From assembly GCA_027080725.1 (NCBI GenBank), contig JALWRC010000038.1:3206-67205 (forward strand): a stretch of DNA of 64,000 nucleotides, read 5' to 3'. Both the position numbers and the translations under genes were made by a program. Each line of letters opens with the position of its first letter. Within the stretch, counting starts at the first letter, position 1. A model generated the notes under the pieces. It did not search any database. It was given only the letters and a program-made list of their open reading frames with translations, and had not been told where the DNA came from. Shown here piece after piece: positions 17,201 through 26,832 of the stretch. The DNA comes from Saprospiraceae bacterium (lineage in GTDB: Bacteria > Bacteroidota > Bacteroidia > Chitinophagales > Saprospiraceae).

Positions 17201-18493
17201 TTATAAAGTGGTTGGGGTAAGGGGTGTTTTATCATATAGCGGGAAAGACTCCGTAAGCCGATGTACTTCATCCCGAATATTGGCGAGGTGTCTATCATTG
17301 TCCGCATGAGTGATAATCTCATTTATCCATTGTGCTACAAGAATACTCTCCTTCTCTTTAAACCCACGTGTGGTAACTGCAGCAGTACCGATGCGAATAC
17401 CGGAAGTCACAAAAGGGCTGGTGGTATCAAATGGAACCATATTTTTATTGGTAGTGATATCCGCTTTTGCCAATGCGGCTTCAGCCTCTTTGCCCGTTAT
17501 GTTTTTGTTTCTCAGGTCGAGGAGTAGTAAGTGATTATCCGTACCTCCGGAGACAATATTGTAACCGAGGTCTTTCAATGTGCTCGCCATGGCTTGAGCA
17601 TTCTTGATGACTTGCTGTCCATAAGCTTTGAATTCAGGGGTCATGGCTTCTGCAAAGGCAATGGCCTTGGCCGCGATCACATGCTCCAACGGGCCACCCT
17701 GCATCCCGGGGAATACGCCGCTATTCAGAATGGATGACATTTTGATAGGGTTGCCTTTTTTGGTCGTGCGTCCCCAGGGATTCTCAAAATCCTTGCCCAT
17801 CATGATAATACCACCCCGCGGACCTCTTAGCGTCTTATGTGTCGTCGATGTGACAATGTGCACATGATGAAGGGGATTTTTTAGCCATCCGCCGGCAATA
17901 AGCCCTGCGGGATGAGCGATATCGGCCATGAGCAGGGCCCCAACTTCATCGGCAATTTGACGAAAGCCCTCGTAATCCCATTCCCGTGAGTACGCGGAAG
18001 CACCGCATATAATGAGCTGCGGTTTATGCGTTAATGCTTTTTGCCGGACCTCTTCCATATCGATACAACCCGTATCCGGGTGCACCCCATAAGAAGCGAT
18101 TTGATAAGTCTTTCCGGAGTAGTTGACAGGCGAACCGTGTGTGAGATGTCCTCCATGAGAGAGGTCAAATCCCAATATCTTATCACCCGGTTTGAGCGTA
18201 GCCAAGTATACCGCAGCATTGGCTTGCGAGCCCGAATGCGGCTGCACATTGGCGTATTCTGCACCGAAAAGTGCCTTGAGTCTATCGATGGCGAGCTGCT
18301 CGACTTTATCCACTACTTCACATCCACCGTAATACCTCTTTCGAGGGTATCCTTCGGCATATTTATTGGTGAGGCAGGAGCCCATGGCACGCATGACATT
18401 GGAGCTGGTAAAATTCTCAGAAGCGATTAGCTCTATACCGGATTGCTGCCTGAGAAGTTCATCTTGGATGAGATTAAAAATGACATCTTCCAT
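17201..18493 (-). CDS. glyA: Serine hydroxymethyltransferase
   Basis: 430 residues, normal length. PLP-binding Lys220 in [15 protein letters not shown], the folate-site sequence [11 protein letters not shown] near the N-terminus, [14 protein letters not shown] and GSQANAAVY. It converts serine and tetrahydrofolate into glycine and 5,10-methylene-tetrahydrofolate in the cytoplasm. It is followed at 2 bases by the cysteine-less A-type carrier homologue. There is a clear gap upstream, with the terminator of the next gene at 18572-18598. Confidence 0.98.
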   Translation of the reverse strand: MEDVIFNLIQDELLRQQSGIELIASENFTSSNVMRAMGSCLTNKYAEGYPRKRYYGGCEVVDKVEQLAIDRLKALFGAEYANVQPHSGSQANAAVYLATLKPGDKILGFDLSHGGHLTHGSPVNYSGKTYQIASYGVHPDTGCIDMEEVRQKALTHKPQLIICGASAYSREWDYEGFRQIADEVGALLMADIAHPAGLIAGGWLKNPLHHVHIVTSTTHKTLRGPRGGIIMMGKDFENPWGRTTKKGNPIKMSSILNSGVFPGMQGGPLEHVIAAKAIAFAEAMTPEFKAYGQQVIKNAQAMASTLKDLGYNIVSGGTDNHLLLLDLRNKNITGKEAEAALAKADITTNKNMVPFDTTSPFVTSGIRIGTAAVTTRGFKEKESILVAQWINEIITHADNDRHLANIRDEVHRLTESFPLYDKTPLTPTTL

Positions 18494-18571
18494 GTGGTAG
18501 ATTGATTAGTAAAGTTATAGTTAGTGGATGCAAATTCATTTGCACAATTGAATCAAGGCCCAAAAATAAAA

Positions 18572-18598
18572 AAACCCCGCAGTATACGTGCGGGGTTT
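18572..18598 (-). terminator. Rho-independent terminator of the 23-residue repeat protein gene
   Basis: AAACCCCGCA (18572-18581) pairs with TGCGGGGTTT (18589-18598) around a 7-base loop. On the minus strand the hairpin is followed by a T-rich run (GGGGTTTTTTTATTTTT). It lies about 25 bases after the stop codon at 18624. Confidence 0.9.
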
Positions 18599-18623
18599 CA
18601 ATGATTTATTGCGAAGGTGTCAT

Positions 18624-20141
18624 CTATTTGATACCTAAAGCTTTCAATGTTTCATAATCAAGGCTACCTACAGGAAGTTTGTTGTCTTTTTGAAACTTAA
18701 CCAAAGCGTTTTTGGTGTCTCTTCCGAATACACCGTCTACTCCGGCAGCTCCAATATCATACCCTCTGTCTTTTAGCGCTTGCTGAACTCTGTTGATCAA
18801 GTCATTGGTCATATCACTCTTACAAACGACTTCTCTCCACTCTGTAAATCCTCCCGGTTTAACCATCTGTCTTTTTGTGATGGTCACAAATTCAGCAGGA
18901 ACTTCTTGAGTAGTGGTGGTGGCAGGGGAAGCCAATTTCTGGAAAGAGCGAGTCACATACTTAGCAGCGACCGCATTTTCTGTCGTTTGAGCATCTTTGA
19001 CGAGTTTCTTGTACTTTCTGGTAGTGTACTTGGCAGGAATTTCTTTTACGATGGTAGAAGCATCCGCCTTAAGCTTTGTGTAAGTTCTGGTCTCGTATTT
19101 GGCCGGAACTTCGATGGTTTCGGTAGTCGCCGGCTTCACGAGTTTTTGGAAAGAACGAGTAACATACTTAGCAGGAATCTTCGTCTCGGTTGTTGTAGCA
19201 GGAGATACAAGCTTTTGGTAAGAGCGGGTCTCGTACTTAGCCGGAATATCAACCACCTCTACCGTAGCGGGTTTAGCGACTTTCTTGTAAGTGCGGGTTT
19301 CATACTTGGCCGGAACATCTACTGTTCGGATACAGTCTTCTCCAACAGCTGTCCAACCTTCACCACATGCCTTAAGAGTCTTTTTAGTGATGGTTTTATA
19401 AACTGCGGGTACTTCTACCAAACACCATACGTTACAATCTTTGGGATTGTCAGACACACAATTTTCCGGGCGGTATTGCTTTACCCACTTCTGAGCGGCG
19501 GGTTTGATAAGCATTTGCTCCGTAGTGGTCTCATATCCGGCAGGACGTCTTTCGATTTTGGTTCCTGCAGCTTTAGCGAGAACTTGCTCCGTCACTGTCT
19601 CAAACTGGGCTGGGATAACTTTGTATCGCTTGCTCGCTTCAACCGCTAATACTTGCTCCGTTACTGTCTCCCATTTTGCAGGAACTTTCTTGAGCACGGT
19701 ATAACCCTCTTTGTCGAGGACTTGCTCGGTTACCGTTTCAAATTGTGCAGGAATTACCTTCAAGATAGTATAAGCGGGCTTTACCAATACTTGCTCGGTT
19801 ACTTTTTCAAAGCTGGCTGGAACGATACTGAGATCCTTTCCGGCTTCCTTAGCCAAAACTTGCTCTGTTACCGTTTCGAATTGCGCAGAACTGGCAGAGA
19901 TGGTTTTGTAAGCTTCTTTCGCCAAAACTTGCTCTGTAACAGTCTCCCACTTGGCAGGAACCACAGATACGCGTTGTGACGCCGCACGTGTTTGAATTTG
20001 TTCGGTTACCGTCTCCCATTGTTCAGGGATTAGACATTTGGCATAGCATTTACCCACTTCCGTGTTGGAGGTAGGCTGTGCATAACCTACGTAAGCGAGC
20101 ATCATGAAAGCTAAAGTCCATAAAAAGTTCATCTTTCTCAT
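18624..20141 (-). CDS. Secreted 23-residue repeat protein with C-terminal peptidoglycan-binding domain
   Basis: 505 residues. Signal peptide (MRKMNFLWTLAFMMLAYVGYAQ), then eight 23-residue repeats (39-222) of the form PAxFETVTEQVLAKEA. A Cys-rich spacer follows (223-244). Eight repeats of a second subtype (245-437) have the form PAKYETRTYKKLVKPA, the first expanded to 32 residues and containing two Cys. The C-terminal domain (about 438-505) is a PG_binding_1 fold: INRVQQALKDRGYDIGAAGVDGVFGRDT, NALVKFQKDN. It is predicted to be periplasmic or surface and to contact the cell wall. Function unknown. It has its own terminator (18572) and a 66-base gap to the HD gene upstream. Confidence 0.85.
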   Translation of the reverse strand: MRKMNFLWTLAFMMLAYVGYAQPTSNTEVGKCYAKCLIPEQWETVTEQIQTRAASQRVSVVPAKWETVTEQVLAKEAYKTISASSAQFETVTEQVLAKEAGKDLSIVPASFEKVTEQVLVKPAYTILKVIPAQFETVTEQVLDKEGYTVLKKVPAKWETVTEQVLAVEASKRYKVIPAQFETVTEQVLAKAAGTKIERRPAGYETTTEQMLIKPAAQKWVKQYRPENCVSDNPKDCNVWCLVEVPAVYKTITKKTLKACGEGWTAVGEDCIRTVDVPAKYETRTYKKVAKPATVEVVDIPAKYETRSYQKLVSPATTTETKIPAKYVTRSFQKLVKPATTETIEVPAKYETRTYTKLKADASTIVKEIPAKYTTRKYKKLVKDAQTTENAVAAKYVTRSFQKLASPATTTTQEVPAEFVTITKRQMVKPGGFTEWREVVCKSDMTNDLINRVQQALKDRGYDIGAAGVDGVFGRDTKNALVKFQKDNKLPVGSLDYETLKALGIK

Positions 20142-20207
20142 GTTAAAATATTTTAATTTAAAGTTGTATGATTAGTTAAAATAATAATCTAAATCTTTCG
20201 AATTGTT

Positions 20208-21434
20208 TTACAAGCGCAAAAGTAACCTTTTTTTTGGATAGCAAATGAATTTTTTTTCAATTATTTTTTGCCGCATTTCAAATTCGCTAACTTCTGCAAA
20301 ACGCTTTAAATCTCCTTTCTTGGACAAAATTATGATTTCGTCTTTGACATTGGATTGGTAAATTTGGTTCCTTTCGATTCCTTGCCATATTAGATCTTTC
20401 AAAACCATACTATTAGTAAAACCAGCCTTATTGAACTTTTGTAAAACATCCTCCTTGGTATCCTGCGGGTTAAACTCCAGTCTAAATAATTGACGGTTGT
20501 TCAGCCCGAATGCCAATAGTCTAAGCAACTCATCTTCCGCTTCGGTGGCTTGTTTTATTTCAAACTCAATATCAATGTCATCTAATAAAGCATAACAAGA
20601 TAGTATTTTGTATTGTTTCTCAAACTCTGATTCTTTTGCATTTACTTTTTCATTTATGAAATAGTTGAGCGCAGGGTGATGGATGGAATACTGGCCGGTG
20701 ATTACAAGTTGTTTGAGCCGCTCCCAAAAATGTTGGAGCATGAGTTCGGCGGCGAGGGAAGTTTTATGAAGATACACTTGCCAATACATCAACCGTCTGG
20801 CGACTAAAAATTTTTCGATGGAGTAAATGCCTTTTTCTTCGATGACCAATTGATTATCGACTACATTTAGCATTTTTATGATTCTGTCGTGTCCGATGAC
20901 TCCTTCGGCTACACCGGTGTAAAAGCTGTCCCGCTTGAGGTAGTCCATCCTGTCCAAATCCACTTGACCCGAGATGAGTTGATACAGAAAAGTCTTCGGG
21001 TACCGGTTGGTAAAAATAGATATTGCCAGGTCCATACTCCCCGGCCAAATCGTGTTAAATGCCTTCATAAACATCAGCGATATCTGCTCGTGGTGAATCG
21101 GGACTATCCGACTCTCCAAAGCGTGGGAAAAGGGACCGTGGCCGATATCATGTAGCAATATCGCCAAGTAAAAGCCCTCTTCTTCCTCCGGCGCAATCTC
21201 CACCCCTTTCTGTTTTAATCCACTTATCGCCTGCATGGCCAAATGCAATGCCCCCAACAAATGATGAAAGCGGGTGTGCAAAGCGCCGGGATAAACCATA
21301 TGGGTCATGCCGGTCTGCTTGATTCTTCGCAACCGCTGAAACCAGGGATGATCGATGACGTCCAGTAGTATTCCCTTGGGAATCGTTATGAAGCCATAGA
21401 TGGGGTCGTTAAATATTTTGTAATTCGTTTTCAA
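20208..21434 (-). CDS. HD domain phosphohydrolase (SAMHD1/dGTPase-like)
   Basis: 408 residues. The metal site of the HD superfamily is complete: His57 in HTRFHHLLGALHLA, His95-Asp96 in ILLHDIGHGPFSH, and a distal Asp in DLDRMDYLKRDSF. The sequence and length match the YdhJ/SAMHD1-like family common in Bacteroidota. Members hydrolyse dNTPs or related phosphate esters; the actual substrate is unknown. The gene is divergent from porX, with about 90 bases between the starts. Confidence 0.88.
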   Translation of the reverse strand: MKTNYKIFNDPIYGFITIPKGILLDVIDHPWFQRLRRIKQTGMTHMVYPGALHTRFHHLLGALHLAMQAISGLKQKGVEIAPEEEEGFYLAILLHDIGHGPFSHALESRIVPIHHEQISLMFMKAFNTIWPGSMDLAISIFTNRYPKTFLYQLISGQVDLDRMDYLKRDSFYTGVAEGVIGHDRIIKMLNVVDNQLVIEEKGIYSIEKFLVARRLMYWQVYLHKTSLAAELMLQHFWERLKQLVITGQYSIHHPALNYFINEKVNAKESEFEKQYKILSCYALLDDIDIEFEIKQATEAEDELLRLLAFGLNNRQLFRLEFNPQDTKEDVLQKFNKAGFTNSMVLKDLIWQGIERNQIYQSNVKDEIIILSKKGDLKRFAEVSEFEMRQKIIEKKFICYPKKRLLLRL

Positions 21435-21522
21435 ATCTGAAATAATAAAATATGCTCTTGCGTTTGAGTACTAATCTTATTACAATTCTTTACTTTCCAC
21501 TAAACAAATTTCACACCAACTT

Positions 21523-23091
21523 ATGAATAATATAAAAATCCTATGGGCAGATGACGAGATTGATATGCTTAAGCCGCAACTCTTCTTTTTACAAAAGAAG
21601 GGCTACGAGGTGGTTACCGTTACCAATGGATATGATGCCTTGGAGGAAATCAACACAGATGATACCATAGATATAGTATTTCTGGATGAATCTATGCCGG
21701 GATTGAGTGGATTGGAAACCCTCGAGAAGATTAAGACCATTCGCCCGCATTTGCATATCGTCATGATTACCAAAAATGAAGCGGAAAACCTGATGGAAGA
21801 GGCCATCGGCTCCCGCATCGATGATTACCTGATTAAACCGGTAAACCCCAATCAGATTCTTCTTACGCTCAAAAAGACCATTGAGAACAAGAGAATCGTA
21901 GGCAATAAAACCGTGCAGGATTATCAACAGAGCTTCACTGCCATATCTATGGACATCAACTCCGGACCGGATTACAAAGGCTGGGTGGATATATACAAGC
22001 GTCTGGTCAGTTGGGAATTAAAAATGGAGTCTTCCTTTACGGAGGATATGCAGGCCATCTTATCTATGCAAAAGTCAGAGGCAAATAGCGAATTTAGTCG
22101 CTATGTCGAGCGCAATTATCTCTCCTGGATGAAGGACGACGTTCCCGAAGATGGTCCGGATACCCTCTCTCACAATCTGATGAGAAATAAAGTGTTTACT
22201 AAGATGAATCACGATATCCCTACCGTGGTGCTGTTATTGGATAATCTGCGATACGACCAGTGGAAGGCGCTCGAACCCATCTTCAGAGAGGTGTTCAAGG
22301 TGAAGGAGGAGAACTTTTTTAGCAGTATATTGCCCACTTCCACCCAATACAGTCGTAATGCCATCTTTGCAGGGATGACACCCGCTGAAATCGCCCGGCA
22401 TTATCCGGAGTATTGGAAGCATGACTTCGAAGAGGGAGGAAAGAATAACTTCGAGGACAAATTGCTGGATATACAAATTAAGCGCACGTTCCGAAAGCCT
22501 ATTTCCCATAAATACGTCAAGATAACTAACCTTCAAAAAGCCAAAGAACTGGAGATGAATATCCTGAATTATCTCGAGTTTGATATGACCGTTATCGTGT
22601 ACAATTTCATAGATATGCTTTCGCACGCCCGGACAGAAATGGAAGTCATTAAGGAGCTGGCCGGAGACGAAAAGGCATTCAGGTCCTTGACGCGCTCATG
22701 GTTTCTGCATTCTCCACTTTGGTCTGCTTTGAAGAAGGTCGCACAGAGAAAAATTCAGCTTTTTGTGCTCACCGACCATGGCACCATACGGGTTACCAAG
22801 CCATCCAAGGTCGTGGGGGATAAGAACACCACTACTAATTTGCGATACAAGATGGGACGGAATCTGAATTTCGAAAAGAAAGATGTGTTTGCCATCGACG
22901 ACCCGATCAAGGGCGGGCTTCCCGCACCTCATATGAGTGCCAAATACATTTTTGCAAAAGAAGATAAGTATTTCCTCTACCCCAATAACTACAATTACTA
23001 CAACAACTACTTCAAAAACACTTTTCAACACGGAGGAATATCCTTGGAAGAAATGCTCTGTCCGGTGGTCGAGTTGGAAAGTAAGGGGTAG
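21523..23091 (+). CDS. porX: PorX-type response regulator with PglZ domain
   Basis: 522 residues. N-terminal receiver domain (1-120) with the acidic pair Asp10/Asp11, phospho-acceptor Asp55 (IVFLDESMPG), Thr83 and Lys105. It is followed by a helical linker and a PglZ/alkaline-phosphatase-superfamily domain (about 220-515, with DNLRYDQW, PTSTQYSRNAIFAGM and VLTDHGTIR). This architecture is PorX, which with the histidine kinase PorY and sigma factor SigP controls T9SS genes. In Porphyromonas the PglZ part is a phosphodiesterase acting on cyclic oligonucleotides. It lies alone. The T9SS sorting tails at 51463-52872 and 52921-58413 show that the system is in use. Confidence 0.93.
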   Translation: MNNIKILWADDEIDMLKPQLFFLQKKGYEVVTVTNGYDALEEINTDDTIDIVFLDESMPGLSGLETLEKIKTIRPHLHIVMITKNEAENLMEEAIGSRIDDYLIKPVNPNQILLTLKKTIENKRIVGNKTVQDYQQSFTAISMDINSGPDYKGWVDIYKRLVSWELKMESSFTEDMQAILSMQKSEANSEFSRYVERNYLSWMKDDVPEDGPDTLSHNLMRNKVFTKMNHDIPTVVLLLDNLRYDQWKALEPIFREVFKVKEENFFSSILPTSTQYSRNAIFAGMTPAEIARHYPEYWKHDFEEGGKNNFEDKLLDIQIKRTFRKPISHKYVKITNLQKAKELEMNILNYLEFDMTVIVYNFIDMLSHARTEMEVIKELAGDEKAFRSLTRSWFLHSPLWSALKKVAQRKIQLFVLTDHGTIRVTKPSKVVGDKNTTTNLRYKMGRNLNFEKKDVFAIDDPIKGGLPAPHMSAKYIFAKEDKYFLYPNNYNYYNNYFKNTFQHGGISLEEMLCPVVELESKG

Positions 23092-23166
23092 TGCGCTTCC
23101 GTTCATTGATACGATGACCCTCCTTTTGTAGTTTGTAGTTGTATGAAGCATTAAACACCCTGTTAT

Positions 23167-23401
23167 GTGTGTATTACAAACTGCACTTTTTTGATTTGAG
23201 AAACTGAAATAATCCCGTAGGGATGCCATCTTTGTAGCCCTGTACGAGCGATAGCGAAGTGCAGGGTTTATAAAATCAGCTAACACCGTTTTGGCGATAT
23301 TTTTGCCCAGTCGAGTAGGCTAAATGCTTGAGAAGTGTGGTATGCAAAAATGGTGACAAAACGATGCATTTGTTCATTTTTGTGCACTTTGTAATACACA
23401 C
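23167..23401. repeat. 235-bp segment bounded by 20-bp inverted repeats (MITE-like)
   Basis: GTGTGTATTACAAACTGCAC (23167-23186) faces GTGCACTTTGTAATACACAC (23382-23401), 19 of 20 positions complementary. The same ends bound 47759-48275, and single copies occur at 48773-48792 and 58736-58755. No open frame inside. Confidence 0.6.
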
Positions 23402-23446
23402 CCCTGTTATTCGGGTGCGATGGAGCCATTTTGCACCTTGCATTCA

Positions 23447-23518
23447 ACCATTTCATACCTCCCCCAAACGAAGGTGAACGGTAATGCATTTGTCTTGTTG
23501 TATTGGGTATGAAATGGT
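23447..23518. repeat. Inverted pair of the dispersed 13-mer GGTATGAAATGGT
   Basis: ACCATTTCATACC (23447-23459) and GGTATGAAATGGT (23506-23518) form a perfect 13-bp inverted pair. The 13-mer occurs exactly 12 times in the window. Plus strand: 7451, 15658, 23506, 25720, 39299, 47641 and 58413. Minus strand, by left end: 3436, 16788, 23447, 27483 and 59137. Near-copies with one change lie at 29183, 39350, 46842 and 46980. Bases on either side differ between copies. The copies at 3436 and 27483 lie inside genes; the one at 47641 touches the start codon of the DUF4442 gene and the one at 58413 overlaps a stop codon. Confidence 0.85.
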
Positions 23519-23600
23519 GAGCCTCCTACGAAAAGATGATGACCATGGCTTATCCAACCGTCGATTCCGGGCTTTTGGAAGCCGAAAGGCGCAACGAAAT

Positions 23601-25631
23601 ATGAGTAAATTCAAGATAAAATCCGACTTTAAACCCACCGGGGATCAGCCGCAAGCCATCCGCTCCTTAGTGGAGGGGGTGGAGGCCGGTGAGAAGTCGC
23701 AGGTATTGCTGGGGGTGACGGGCTCCGGTAAGACCTTCACCATCGCCAATGTCATCGAACAACTCCAACGTCCGACGATTATTATCACGCACAATAAGAC
23801 CTTGACGGCACAGTTGTATGGGGAATTTAAGGACTTCTTCCCCGATAACGCGGTGGAGTACTTTGTCTCGTATTACGATTATTATCAGCCGGAAGCCTAT
23901 CTCGTCGCTTCGGATACCTTTATCGAAAAAGACCTGCAGATCAACGAAGAGGTCGATCGGTTGCGCCTTCGTACGACCTCCGCGCTCTTGTCCGGGAGGA
24001 GGGATGTCATCGTGGTGGCCTCCGTCTCCTGTATATACGGTATGGGCAATCCGGAGGACTACAGCCAAAGCGTCGTGCGGATCACCAAGGGGCAAACGCG
24101 GGATATGAATACCTTGCTCTACGATTTGGTCAATGGGTTGTACCACCGGACGGAAGGCAAATTGGACAATGCGGGCTTCCGGGTCCGGGGAGATGTGGTG
24201 GAGATCAATCCTCCTTATCTGGAGAACGGGTACCGCATTCGATTTTTTGGGGACGAGGTGGAGAAGGTCGAATTGATCGATACGGAGACGGGATTTCGCA
24301 TCGAAAGAGTAGACCAGGCGACGATTTTTCCCGCCAATATATACGTGGCTCCCCGTGACCAGACCGACAGGATTGTCAAGGAAATCGAGGAGGAAATGCA
24401 TGCACAGGAGGCCTTCTTTATCAAGCAACACAAATACGAGGAAGCGCGAAGAATCGTTGAGCGCACGATGCTGGATCTGGAGATGATCCGGGAACTCGGT
24501 TACTGCAGCGGTATCGAGAACTATTCGCGCTTTTTTGACCGCCGGGTACCCGGAACGCGCCCCTTTTGCCTGTTGGACTACTTCCCGGATGATTATCTCA
24601 TGGTCATCGATGAGAGCCATGTGACGATTCCCCAAATTCGTGGAATGTGGGGTGGAGACCGGGCCCGAAAGCTCAATCTCGTGAATTTCGGCTTCCGTCT
24701 GCCTTCTGCCATGGATAACCGGCCTCTCAACTTCGATGAGTTTGAAGCCCTGACCAACCAAATGATATACGTCAGTGCAACTCCGGGAGAGTACGAACTC
24801 AATCAAACCGGCGGTGTCATCGTAGAGCAAATCGTACGACCTACCGGTCTTTTGGACCCCAAAATAGAGGTGCGGCCCACATTGCATCAAATCGATGATT
24901 TGCTGGAAGAGATGAATAGAAGAATCGAAGTGTCGGAGCGTATACTCGTCACCACCCTCACCAAGCGAATGGCAGAGGAACTCGCCAAATATCTGGACAA
25001 ACTCAACGTAAAATGCAAATACCTCCACAGTGAAGTGCATACGCTGGAGCGCGTGGAGATTATCCGGGATTTGCGCCTGGGCGAGTTTGATGTCCTGGTA
25101 GGAGTCAACCTGCTCCGCGAAGGGCTGGACCTGCCGGAAGTGTCGCTGGTGGCGATATTGGACGCCGACAAAGAGGGATTCCTGCGCAATGAGAAATCAT
25201 TGACCCAAACTGCCGGTCGTGCCGCGCGAAACTCCAACGGGATGGTTATCTTCTACGCGGATAAGGTAACGGATTCCATGCAACGCACCATAGATGAGAC
25301 GGAGCGCCGCCGTGCTATTCAGATGGCCTACAACGAGCAGCACGGTATTACTCCCAAGACCCTTTACAAAACCCGCGAGCAGATATTGAGCAAGCAGTCG
25401 ATACTCGATATTCGCGCCAAAACACCTAAGGCCTACATCCCGAAAGAGGAACCGGATGTCGCCGCTGACCCCATCGTACAATACATGTCACGGGACCAGC
25501 TCGACAAGCTTATCTCCGAGACGGAACGCAAGATGAAGGCAGCCGCAAAGGATTTGGACTTCATTACGGCAGCACAGTACCGCGACGAACTGTTTGCCCT
25601 CAAAAAACAGCGCAAGGGGGCTGTGCGTTGA
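23601..25631 (+). CDS. uvrB: UvrABC system protein B
   Basis: 676 residues from the ATG at 23601 (MSKFKIKSDFKPTGDQPQAI). The frame is open further upstream but runs through a dispersed 13-mer, so the later start is preferred. Walker A GVTGSGKT (38-45), the beta-hairpin region YYDYYQPEAY, DESH motif, helicase motifs through TAGRAARNSNG, and the C-terminal UVR domain (ISETERKMKAAAKDLDFITA). UvrB is the damage-verification helicase subunit of nucleotide excision repair. Its neighbours downstream (SRAP protein, second DnaE) make this a DNA-damage cluster. Confidence 0.98.
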   Translation: MSKFKIKSDFKPTGDQPQAIRSLVEGVEAGEKSQVLLGVTGSGKTFTIANVIEQLQRPTIIITHNKTLTAQLYGEFKDFFPDNAVEYFVSYYDYYQPEAYLVASDTFIEKDLQINEEVDRLRLRTTSALLSGRRDVIVVASVSCIYGMGNPEDYSQSVVRITKGQTRDMNTLLYDLVNGLYHRTEGKLDNAGFRVRGDVVEINPPYLENGYRIRFFGDEVEKVELIDTETGFRIERVDQATIFPANIYVAPRDQTDRIVKEIEEEMHAQEAFFIKQHKYEEARRIVERTMLDLEMIRELGYCSGIENYSRFFDRRVPGTRPFCLLDYFPDDYLMVIDESHVTIPQIRGMWGGDRARKLNLVNFGFRLPSAMDNRPLNFDEFEALTNQMIYVSATPGEYELNQTGGVIVEQIVRPTGLLDPKIEVRPTLHQIDDLLEEMNRRIEVSERILVTTLTKRMAEELAKYLDKLNVKCKYLHSEVHTLERVEIIRDLRLGEFDVLVGVNLLREGLDLPEVSLVAILDADKEGFLRNEKSLTQTAGRAARNSNGMVIFYADKVTDSMQRTIDETERRRAIQMAYNEQHGITPKTLYKTREQILSKQSILDIRAKTPKAYIPKEEPDVAADPIVQYMSRDQLDKLISETERKMKAAAKDLDFITAAQYRDELFALKKQRKGAVR

Positions 25632-25772
25632 TGCCTTAATATGGAGTCACAGTCCTGCGTGCATTTATATTGTTTATAGTGCACTAATGCGATCCCGTCC
25701 GTCGTCTTTTGTGTCTTTTGGTATGAAATGGTGGATTTTTGAGGCGTTCGATTAGAAAAAGTCATATAAATA

Positions 25773-25802
25773 TTGGAATATATCCAAATAGTAGTATATT
25801 TG
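25773..25802 (+). promoter_or_regulatory. Bacteroidota-type promoter before the SRAP gene
   Basis: TTG (25773-25775), exactly 19 bases, then TATATTTG (25795-25802), matching the Bacteroidota -33/-7 consensus TTG-N19-TAnnTTTG. The SRAP start codon is 83 bases further on. A 13-mer copy (25720-25732) lies just upstream. Confidence 0.7.
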
Positions 25803-25884
25803 CCGAATGAAAAGGAGAAAATGGAGGAGATGGGCCATTTTGCCTTCTCCGAAGTTCTTTTCGAGTCAGTTCAAATTTTAGCAT

Positions 25885-26697
25885 ATGTGTGGAAGATACG
25901 TCATTAAAAGCCGATTGGAAATTGTGGAGAAGCGCTTTGAAGCCAAGGCCAAGCATCCGGAATGGTACCAACGCAGCCCCAATGTTGCGATAGGAGAACG
26001 CGCCCCTGTAATTCTCAATACGGCACCAAAGGAAATCCGTTTTTTACACTTCGGCCTGACTCCCTTTTGGGCCAGGAAGCGCATGTATATCATCAATGCG
26101 CGCAGTGAAGGAAATAACAACAAGTCGGATGACCCGCATTATACCGGAGGGATGGGCATCCTTCAGAAGCCGGCATTTCGCAAACCGATACGCTCGCAGC
26201 GGTGCCTGGTGATTGCGGATGCTTTTTTGGAGGGCCCCAGGGACAAACGACTTTCGGAGCCTTATGTGTTCTATCCGACAGAGCGCAAGGGACCTTTTGC
26301 GATGGCGGGGATATGGGATGTTTGGACGGATCCGGTCAGTGGAGAGGAGTACGGCTCTTTTGCCATTATCACCACGGTCGCCAATCGTCTTATCGCAGCC
26401 ATGCGTCACCACCGCTCACCGGTGGTGCTTCCACCCGGTGCAGAGGCCTTGTGGTTGGATGATTCGGTGCCGCTGAAGGATATCACGGCGCTGTTGCATC
26501 CCTTCGATTCCTCTGCATTCAACGGATATCCGGTTTCTCCGGAATTGAAGTCCCCCCGTGCCAAGGATTTTGAACTCTTGCGCCCTATCGGTCCATCGTT
26601 GAGGACGGAGGAGGATTACATCTTATATCAGGATATTGTGCTCGAAGGGATGGGTGCCACGACGGGGCGCAAGCGCAAATTGGACCGGGAGGAGTAA
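25885..26697 (+). CDS. SOS response-associated peptidase (SRAP/YedK/HMCES family)
   Basis: 270 residues beginning MCGRYVIKS, so Cys2 becomes N-terminal after Met removal, as needed to form the thiazolidine crosslink with abasic sites in single-stranded DNA. Other family residues: Asn71 and Glu75 (NARSEG), Glu in DAFLEGPRD, and His in MRHHRSPVVLPP. It shields abasic sites at replication forks. It lies between uvrB and the second DnaE, consistent with damage-tolerance duty. It has its own promoter at 25773-25802. Confidence 0.93.
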   Translation: MCGRYVIKSRLEIVEKRFEAKAKHPEWYQRSPNVAIGERAPVILNTAPKEIRFLHFGLTPFWARKRMYIINARSEGNNNKSDDPHYTGGMGILQKPAFRKPIRSQRCLVIADAFLEGPRDKRLSEPYVFYPTERKGPFAMAGIWDVWTDPVSGEEYGSFAIITTVANRLIAAMRHHRSPVVLPPGAEALWLDDSVPLKDITALLHPFDSSAFNGYPVSPELKSPRAKDFELLRPIGPSLRTEEDYILYQDIVLEGMGATTGRKRKLDREE

Positions 26698-26832
26698 GTC
26701 ATCCCGGGGGGAGAGGTTGGTCCGTTTTATTTTTTTATACCCCTACCGGCTATCCGAGGTTGTTGTCGCTTGGCAGGATGAGGGAGACCACAGCGGTGTG
26801 GTTGTCTAATATAATGTAGAAGGGAAGATCAA

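Larger units (their letters stand above)
23092..23600. other. Intergenic stretch between porX and uvrB
   Basis: Contains the IR-bounded element 23167-23401, the inverted 13-mer pair 23447-23518, and a REP-like CCCGTAGGGAT segment near 23214-23275. No gene seen. Confidence 0.5.

Noticed and set aside
21523-23091. PglZ domain as a sign of a BREX phage-defence locus
   Set aside because: The PglZ domain is fused to a receiver domain (PorX) and no other BREX gene is present.
23667-25040. Minus-strand open frame of 457 codons
   Set aside because: Lies entirely antisense to uvrB, which has all expected motifs.
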